Shown here: one piece after another, positions 52,243 to 57,373 of the stretch | How the letters are laid out: each line of letters opens with the position of its first letter | Position numbering within the stretch: the stretch's first letter is position 1 | Translations under genes and position numbers: made by a program | From: Pseudofrankia coriaricola | Lineage (GTDB): Bacteria > Actinomycetota > Actinomycetes > Frankiales > Frankiaceae | NCBI RefSeq assembly: GCF_001854805.1 | Contig: NZ_MBLO01000225.1 | Coordinates: 1 to 57,373, forward strand | Direction of reading: 5' to 3' | Length of the DNA: 57,373 nucleotides | Notes under the pieces: generated by a model | The model's database searches: none | What the model was told of the DNA's origin: nothing | Seen by the model: the letters and a program-made list of their open reading frames with translations, nothing else

Positions 52243-52902
52243 TCAGGCCTCCGAGGCCGCGAGGCCGACCGGGCAGGAGACGCCGGTGCCGCCGAGGCCG
52301 CAGTAGCCGTTCGGGACCTTGTGCAGGTACTGCTGGTGGTAGTCCTCGGCGTAGTAGAACGGGCCGGCCGGAGCGATCTCGGTGGTGATCCGGTCGTGGC
52401 GGGCGGCCGTCAGCCGCTGCTGGTAGGCGTCGCGGCCGCGCGCGGCCGCGGCGGCCTGCTCGTCGGAGTACGTGTAGATCGCCGAGCGGTACTGACTACC
52501 GACGTCGTTGCCCTGCCGCAGTCCCTGTGTCGGGTCGTGCGCCTCCCAGAAGACCGACAGCAGCTTCTCGTAGCTGACCTCGCTCGGGTCGAAGACGACC
52601 TGTACGACCTCGGTGTGCCCGGTCAGGCCGGAGCAGGTCTCCTCATAGGTCGGGTTCGGCGAGTACCCGCCGGCGTAGCCGACCGCGGTCGAGTAGACGC
52701 CCGGGGTCTGCCAGAACTTCCGCTCGGCGCCCCAGAAACAGCCGAGGCCGAACACGGCGACCTCGAGCCCCTCGGGGAACGGGCCCTCGAGTGGAGTACC
52801 CAGCACCGCGTGCAGCTCCGGTACCCCGAACAGCCGCCGCTCGTGCCCGGGCAGCGCCTTCTCCGGCGAGACAATCGTCGCCACGCGCCGTCCGAACAAC
52901 AT
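52243..52902 (-). CDS. msrA: Peptide methionine sulfoxide reductase A
   Basis: A 219-residue MsrA that repairs methionine-S-sulfoxide in proteins. The catalytic cysteine is in [14 protein letters not shown] near residue 60; [20 protein letters not shown] and [12 protein letters not shown] are standard; the resolving cysteines are in the C-terminal [16 protein letters not shown] 52902 has a GGAGG nine bases upstream. A 42-residue lead before the core is normal for the group. Its 3' end is duplicated at 50.9 kb. Confidence 0.95.
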   Translation of the reverse strand: MLFGRRVATIVSPEKALPGHERRLFGVPELHAVLGTPLEGPFPEGLEVAVFGLGCFWGAERKFWQTPGVYSTAVGYAGGYSPNPTYEETCSGLTGHTEVVQVVFDPSEVSYEKLLSVFWEAHDPTQGLRQGNDVGSQYRSAIYTYSDEQAAAAARGRDAYQQRLTAARHDRITTEIAPAGPFYYAEDYHQQYLHKVPNGYCGLGGTGVSCPVGLAASEA

Positions 52903-52985
52903 GTCGCACCACCTCCGGTGGCTTGGAGATTCCACCCCGCACAACAGCGTGAAAGGGTGCGTCGTTCCCTCGGCACAACGGAAGT

Positions 52986-53023
52986 GGGTGGCGGATCAGG
53001 GCTGTCCCCGTGATCCGCCACCC
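52986..53023 (-). terminator. Hairpin terminator of phoH2
   Basis: A 13-bp stem, GGGTGGCGGATCA / TGATCCGCCACCC, with a 12-base loop, about 48 bp after the phoH2 stop. Confidence 0.65.
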
Positions 53024-53070
53024 CGTCATGCACCGCGGGCCCGAATCGGGCCGTCAGGCGAAGCGTCTTC

Positions 53071-54363
53071 CTATAGGACCAGGTCCTCCAACATCGTCGT
53101 GACCAGGGCAGCGATGGGCGAGCGCTCGGAGCGGGTGAGCGTGACGTGCGCGAACAGCGGGTGGCCCTTCAGCGTTTCGATCACCGACGCGACGCCGTCG
53201 TGCCGGCCGACTCGCAGGTTGTCACGCTGCGCCACGTCGTGCGTGAGCACCACCCGGGAGCCCGCGCCCAGCCGGGAGAGCACAGTGAGCAGCACGCCGC
53301 GCTCCAGCGACTGCGCCTCGTCGACGATCACGAAGGAGTCGTGCAGCGAGCGGCCGCGGATGTGCGTCAGCGGCAGCACCTCGAGCATTCCGCGTTCGAC
53401 GACGTGGTCGATGACGTCCTCGGACACCAACGCACCGAGGGTGTCGTAGACAGCCTGCGCCCAGGGGGCCATCTTCTCGTTCTCGCTGCCGGGCAGATAG
53501 CCGAGGTCCTGACCACCGACGGCGTAGAGCGGGCGGAAGACGACGACCTTGCGGTGCGCCCGGCGCTCCATCACCGCCTCAAGGCCGGCGCACAATGCCA
53601 GCGCCGACTTCCCGGTGCCGGCCCGGCCTCCCAGGGAGACGATCCCGATCTCCGGGTCGAGCAGCAGGTCGAGAGCGACGCGCTGCTCGGCGCTGCGGCC
53701 GTGCAGCCCGAACGCCTCCCGGTCGCCGCGCACCAGCTTCACCGACTTGTCCGAGCAGACCCGGCCGAGCGCGGAGGCGCTGCCGCCGGCGGCGGTCAGC
53801 ACCAGACCCGTGTGGCAGGGCAGCTCGGCCGCGGCCGGGAGGGTGAGGTGCTCGCCCGCATACAGCCGGTCGAGGTCCTCCTGGCTCACCCCGAGCTCCG
53901 CCGTTCCGCCCCAGCCGGTGTCGACGGGCTGCAGCGCCCGGTACTCCTCGGCGTCGAGGCCGACCACGGAGGCCTTGACCCGCAGCGGCATGTCCTTGGT
54001 GACGAGGACCACGTCGTCGCCGTCCGCGGCCAGGTTGAGCGCGACGGAGAGGATGCGCGAGTCGTTGTCGCCGACTCGGAACCCCGGTGGCAGCACCGTC
54101 GGGTCGGTGTGGTTGAGTTCTACTCGCAGCGTTCCGCCGGTCTCCAGCGGTAGCGGGTGGTCGAGCCGCCCATGCTTGATGCGTAGGTCGTCCAGGATGC
54201 GCAGCGCCTCCCGGGCGAACCAGCCCAGTTCGGGGTGGTTTCGCTTGGCCTCCAGCTCCCCAATCACAACGAGGGGGAGCACGACGTTGTGCTCCGCGAA
54301 TCGCAGCAGCGCGCGAGGGTCAGACAGCAGCACGCTTGTGTCGACGACATGCGTTCGTGGCAC
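53071..54363 (-). CDS. phoH2: PhoH2-type PIN-PhoH protein
   Basis: A 430-residue fusion. The N-terminal PIN domain carries the acidic residues in [16 protein letters not shown] and [12 protein letters not shown], with [13 protein letters not shown] as the fourth. The C-terminal PhoH ATPase has Walker [34 protein letters not shown] as Walker B, and [14 protein letters not shown]. PhoH2 of mycobacteria is an RNA helicase with RNase activity. A small antitoxin gene (phoAT) precedes phoH2 in mycobacteria; I find none here. ATG 54363 opens on [10 protein letters not shown]. Confidence 0.92.
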   Translation of the reverse strand: MPRTHVVDTSVLLSDPRALLRFAEHNVVLPLVVIGELEAKRNHPELGWFAREALRILDDLRIKHGRLDHPLPLETGGTLRVELNHTDPTVLPPGFRVGDNDSRILSVALNLAADGDDVVLVTKDMPLRVKASVVGLDAEEYRALQPVDTGWGGTAELGVSQEDLDRLYAGEHLTLPAAAELPCHTGLVLTAAGGSASALGRVCSDKSVKLVRGDREAFGLHGRSAEQRVALDLLLDPEIGIVSLGGRAGTGKSALALCAGLEAVMERRAHRKVVVFRPLYAVGGQDLGYLPGSENEKMAPWAQAVYDTLGALVSEDVIDHVVERGMLEVLPLTHIRGRSLHDSFVIVDEAQSLERGVLLTVLSRLGAGSRVVLTHDVAQRDNLRVGRHDGVASVIETLKGHPLFAHVTLTRSERSPIAALVTTMLEDLVL

Positions 54364-55059
54364 ACGCCCACCCGCTTACTCGGAGTTGTCCGGGATAGAC
54401 CCCACAGGGGGCCGGGTCCCGGCCTCCTGGCGTTGTCGCGACTGCGGCACGTAGGGGCCTCCCAGCGGTCCAGCCCAATGCCAGACCACGACTTGAGACG
54501 TCAGGGCATCACGGTAGCCGCAGGTAGGAGCGTTGGCGACCAACTTTGCCGAACACGTCGCGAAAGTACACCGACGCCTTCCGTAACGCAGATGGCACAG
54601 CATCACCGCGACGGCCCACATTGGACGCAAACCACTACCCTGCGCATCCAACATAAGCCGCGACGTCGCCGCCTCGACGCCCACGCGATGCAGTTGAAAG
54701 CGCTGCCGCGACGTGAGTCCCGTCACTCCACGACCACGCTGCGATCGCTGTCCAGCACGAACTCGCAAGACGCGTTATCACCCTCCGCTCATACCCAGCA
54801 GAAGACGATCATCACCCACTCGGCCCCCACGCCTCGATCGATCACAGGCAGTTATCGGTATCAGTTACCGGTATCGGGCCACCCCGGCGACGTAGGGACC
54901 ACCTGAGCGGGCCGAACCCCGGCGTTTCATGCGCTCGGACTTCAGGCGACGAGCCGGAAGGTGACCCCATTCCGGTCAGCCATCCACGCGCCCCAGCCCC
55001 TGACCGCGGCGGCGTATCAGTACTGGCACGCCCCAGCTGCCTCGGCCACAAGGCACGCC
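54364..55059. other. Gene-free region upstream of phoH2
   Basis: 696 bases between phoH2 and the DUF255 gene. The longest frames (54376-54768 minus; 54235-54906 plus) have Arg/Ser-rich compositions unlike coding genes here. CAGTTATCGGTATC and CAGTTACCGGTATC are direct repeats at 54849-54875 beside GATCGATC, a possible regulatory site. GC is slightly lower than in the neighbours. I see no RNA gene. Confidence 0.45.
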
Positions 55060-57135
55060 TCAGGCCGGCAGGCGCGCCCCCAGCAGCCGGCGGACCTCGT
55101 CGGCCGTCCGCGCGGGTCGCTCGCAGACGAAGTGCCGACAGACGTACACGCCGGGCTCGGGCCGGTCGGCGGTGAGGGGGCCGGCCGTCACCACGACCGT
55201 GCCGGGAGTGGTGCCGAGCCGCGCGAGCCGTTCCAGGTCGGGCCGGCCGACGACGGCGACCTCGGGCGGGCCGGCGAGCAGCGCCTCCGCGACCGCGCCC
55301 GCATGTCCGGCGAACCGGGCGTCCCGGCCGAGCAACGGTGCGAGCAGGCCGATCGTGGCCTCGGCGTCCTCACGGTGCCCGGCCGAACCGGTGAGCGCGG
55401 CGTACGTGAGCAGCGCGCCGGCGAACGCCGACTGGCCCGACGGCGTCGCCGAGTCGGAGATCTCGCGGGGCCGGCGCAGCAGCGTCGGCGCGTCGTCGGC
55501 GGTGTCGTAGAAGCCGCCGTCCGCGGCGCGGAAGCGGGCTCGGGCGACGTCGAGCAGCTGGCCGGCCAGCTCCAGCCACTCGAGCGCGCCGGTCACCTGG
55601 TGCAGCGCGAGAAAGCCGTCGGCGACGTTGCCGTAGTCCTCGAGCACACCCACGTTCGGGCCCACGCGGCCCTCCCTGCTGGTGCGGCGCAGCCGGCCGT
55701 CGACGACGTGCACGTCGCGCAGCAGCACCGCCGCGCGCTCCGCGGCCGCGACCCACTCCGGCTCCTCGAACAGCGCGCCCGCCTCGGCGAGCGCGGCGAT
55801 CGCCAGGCCGTTCCAGCTGGCCACCACCTTGTCGTCGCGCGCGGGCTGCGGGCGGGCGGCTCTCGTGGCCGCGAGCGCGGCCCGCACCCGGGCGAACCGG
55901 TCGGCGTCGTCGGGGTCCGCCGGCAGGGCGAGCACGGACGACCCGTGCTCGAAGGTGCCCATATCGGTGACCTCGAACAGCCTGGCCGCCCAGGCGGCGT
56001 CGTCCGGGTCGAGCGCGGCGGCCAACTGCGCGGGCGTCCACACGTAGCTCGCCCCCTCGACCGGCTGATGGGCGTGGCCGTGCGCCGGCGTGGCCGCGTC
56101 GGCCGATCCGCCCGGCGAGGACACCGCGCCGTCGTCGCCGTGCGCGTCCGTGGGCGGTACCGCGTCGGCGTCCAGCGCGGAGGAGAAGCCGCCCTGCGGG
56201 GTCCGCAGATCGGCGAGCAGGAAGGCGGCCGTCTCGCGGACCACCCGCGCGGCGAGCGGGTCGCCGGTCGCCCGCCACAGATGCAGGTAGATCCTCAGCA
56301 GCTGGGCGTTGTCGTAGAGCATTTTCTCGAAGTGCGGGACGGTCCACGTCGCGTCGACGCTGTAGCGGGCGAATCCGCCGGTGAGCTGGTCGTAGATCCC
56401 GCCGCGGGCCATCCGTTCGCAGGTGAGGGCGACCATGTCGAGCGAGCGCTCGTTGCCGGTGCGGGCGTGGTGGCGCAGGAGGAGCTCGGCGACCATCGAC
56501 GGTGGGAACTTCGGCGCGCCGCCGAAGCCGCCGTGGCGTGGGTCGAACCGGGCGGCGAGCTGGTCGACCGCCGTGTCGAGCAGCTCGCCGTCCAGCCGGA
56601 CGGCCGGGCCGCGGCCGCTGGCGATGGGCGCCTCGGCGGCCTCGGCGAGCTTGCGGGCGATGTCCGCTCCGGAGGACTCGATCTCCTCGCGGCGGGTGTC
56701 CCAGGCGGACGACACCGCCGAGAGGACCTGGCGGAACGAGCCCATCCCTGGCCGGGCCGTCGGCGGAAAATAGGTGCCGGCGAAGAACGGCTCACCCGTC
56801 GGGGTCAGGAACACCGTCATCGGCCAGCCGCCATGCCCGGTCAGCGCCACCGTGACGTCCATGTACACCGAGTCGACGTCCGGGCGCTCCTCCCGGTCGA
56901 CCTTGATACTGACGAAATGGTCGTTCATGTAGGCCGCGGTGGTCTCGTCCTCGAACGACTCGTGCGCCATGACGTGGCACCAGTGGCAGGACGCATATCC
57001 GACCGACAGCAGCACCGGGACCTGGCGGCCGGCCGCCTCGGCGAACGCCGCCGGCTCCCACGGCCACCAGTCGACCGGGTTGTCGGCGTGCTGCAGCAGA
57101 TAGGGGGACGTCTGGTCAGCCAGCCTGTTCGCCAC
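55060..57135 (-). CDS. DUF255 thioredoxin-domain protein (YyaL/spermatogenesis-associated 20-like)
   Basis: A 691-residue protein. The N-terminal thioredoxin-like domain ([32 protein letters not shown]) carries a CHWCHVM redox motif, with [15 protein letters not shown] and [20 protein letters not shown] typical of DUF255. The rest is an (alpha/alpha)6-barrel of N-acylglucosamine 2-epimerase type. Substrate unknown. The GTG at 57135 has GAAGGAG upstream. Related genes sit in the Rv1084 neighbourhood, again matching mycobacterial order. Confidence 0.93.
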   Translation of the reverse strand: MANRLADQTSPYLLQHADNPVDWWPWEPAAFAEAAGRQVPVLLSVGYASCHWCHVMAHESFEDETTAAYMNDHFVSIKVDREERPDVDSVYMDVTVALTGHGGWPMTVFLTPTGEPFFAGTYFPPTARPGMGSFRQVLSAVSSAWDTRREEIESSGADIARKLAEAAEAPIASGRGPAVRLDGELLDTAVDQLAARFDPRHGGFGGAPKFPPSMVAELLLRHHARTGNERSLDMVALTCERMARGGIYDQLTGGFARYSVDATWTVPHFEKMLYDNAQLLRIYLHLWRATGDPLAARVVRETAAFLLADLRTPQGGFSSALDADAVPPTDAHGDDGAVSSPGGSADAATPAHGHAHQPVEGASYVWTPAQLAAALDPDDAAWAARLFEVTDMGTFEHGSSVLALPADPDDADRFARVRAALAATRAARPQPARDDKVVASWNGLAIAALAEAGALFEEPEWVAAAERAAVLLRDVHVVDGRLRRTSREGRVGPNVGVLEDYGNVADGFLALHQVTGALEWLELAGQLLDVARARFRAADGGFYDTADDAPTLLRRPREISDSATPSGQSAFAGALLTYAALTGSAGHREDAEATIGLLAPLLGRDARFAGHAGAVAEALLAGPPEVAVVGRPDLERLARLGTTPGTVVVTAGPLTADRPEPGVYVCRHFVCERPARTADEVRRLLGARLPA

Positions 57136-57214
57136 AGAAGCTCCTTCACGGGGTCACGACGCACTCCGTGACGCTATTGCTCCACGGGGTCTTCCCGCTC
57201 ATGACACGGCGCCG

Positions 57215-57373
57215 CGCTCCGCAGCGGCCCGCGCGCCCCTCCCTGCAACCTACCCACGCAACCCGGCCATAGCCGGTGACAGCGCATTGGCGCACCGCCA
57301 ACCCAGCAACACACCGACCCCGTCCCACGCCGGCCCCGGCCATGCACCTCAGCCCCGAAACCACGCCCAAGAG
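57215..57373 (-). repeat. R2 dispersed repeat, copy E (partial, diverged)
   Basis: Read on the minus strand: GGGTTGGCGGTGCGCCAATG, CGCTGTCACCGG, ATGGCCGGGTTGCGTGGGTA. It matches the second half of R2 (hairpin GCGCCAATGCGC and the GTCACC block) upstream of the DUF255 gene and may continue to the window edge. Confidence 0.6.

Noticed and set aside
54961-57171. A 736-codon plus-strand frame
   Set aside because: Antisense of the DUF255 gene, which has clear motifs ([16 protein letters not shown]) and a ribosome site.
1-57373. tRNA, rRNA or common riboswitch elements
   Set aside because: No TPsiC-arm, anticodon-stem pattern or known riboswitch core was noticed on either strand by reading; a covariance-model scan would be needed to exclude short RNAs.

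Overview
The window is chromosomal DNA of a very high-GC actinobacterium, most probably a Frankia-type organism (Frankiales). The evidence is gene content and order: SigE with its zinc anti-sigma factor, mycothiol deacetylase MshB, the succinylase branch of lysine and peptidoglycan biosynthesis (dapC, dapD, dapE), a 55-residue DUF3117 protein, a FolP2-type pterin synthase, a DUF4245 protein and PhoH2. The genus is inferred; there is no rRNA, tRNA, CRISPR array or complete insertion sequence in the window.

Layout. 1-7270: a partial HtrA-like gene at the left edge, rseA-sigE, a divergent O-methyltransferase, two small proteins of unknown function, leucyl aminopeptidase, DUF3117. 7.5-13.6 kb: a DivIVA-like protein, FolP2, two LOG-family proteins, dapE and dapD, separated by repeat-rich gaps. 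13.9-23.1 kb: dapC with an unusual tail, fdxA, a small gene coupled to a SirB1-like transglutaminase, a membrane protein, mshB-galE, typA and a Nudix hydrolase. 23.3-36.2 kb: an acyltransferase-like membrane protein, ychF, rmuC, a DUF6542 protein, glpX, a DUF4245 protein, xseB-xseA, ispH, fumC and sthA. Much of 1-34 kb follows the order of the M. tuberculosis Rv1223-Rv1170 and Rv1100-Rv1095 neighbourhoods, as I recall them, so this is core genome.

36.2-57.4 kb is more accessory: two tandem serine hydrolases with class A beta-lactamase motifs, an SRPBCC protein, a Nudix protein with a degenerate box, an adenylate kinase homologue beside polyphosphate kinase 2, a lipoprotein, an aldolase-family protein, a NagD-like phosphatase, a TetR-YndJ-DUF1990 operon with a clear palindromic operator, a TacA-TacT toxin-antitoxin pair with a perfect 10+10 operator, and an Rpn-type nuclease gene lying between two copies of the msrA 3' end. 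msrA, phoH2 and a DUF255 thioredoxin-domain gene close the window.

The strongest signal not explained by genes is a set of intergenic repeat families. A roughly 200-bp element (called R2 here) occurs five times. A 48-bp hairpin module (R1) is nested in two R2 copies and absent from two others, and a related R1 array also forms the N-terminal coding sequence of a lipoprotein gene. A 68-bp tandem hairpin carrying a Shine-Dalgarno plus ATG motif (R4) and an 89-bp tandem repeat (R3) sit in the dapD-dapC-fdxA gaps.
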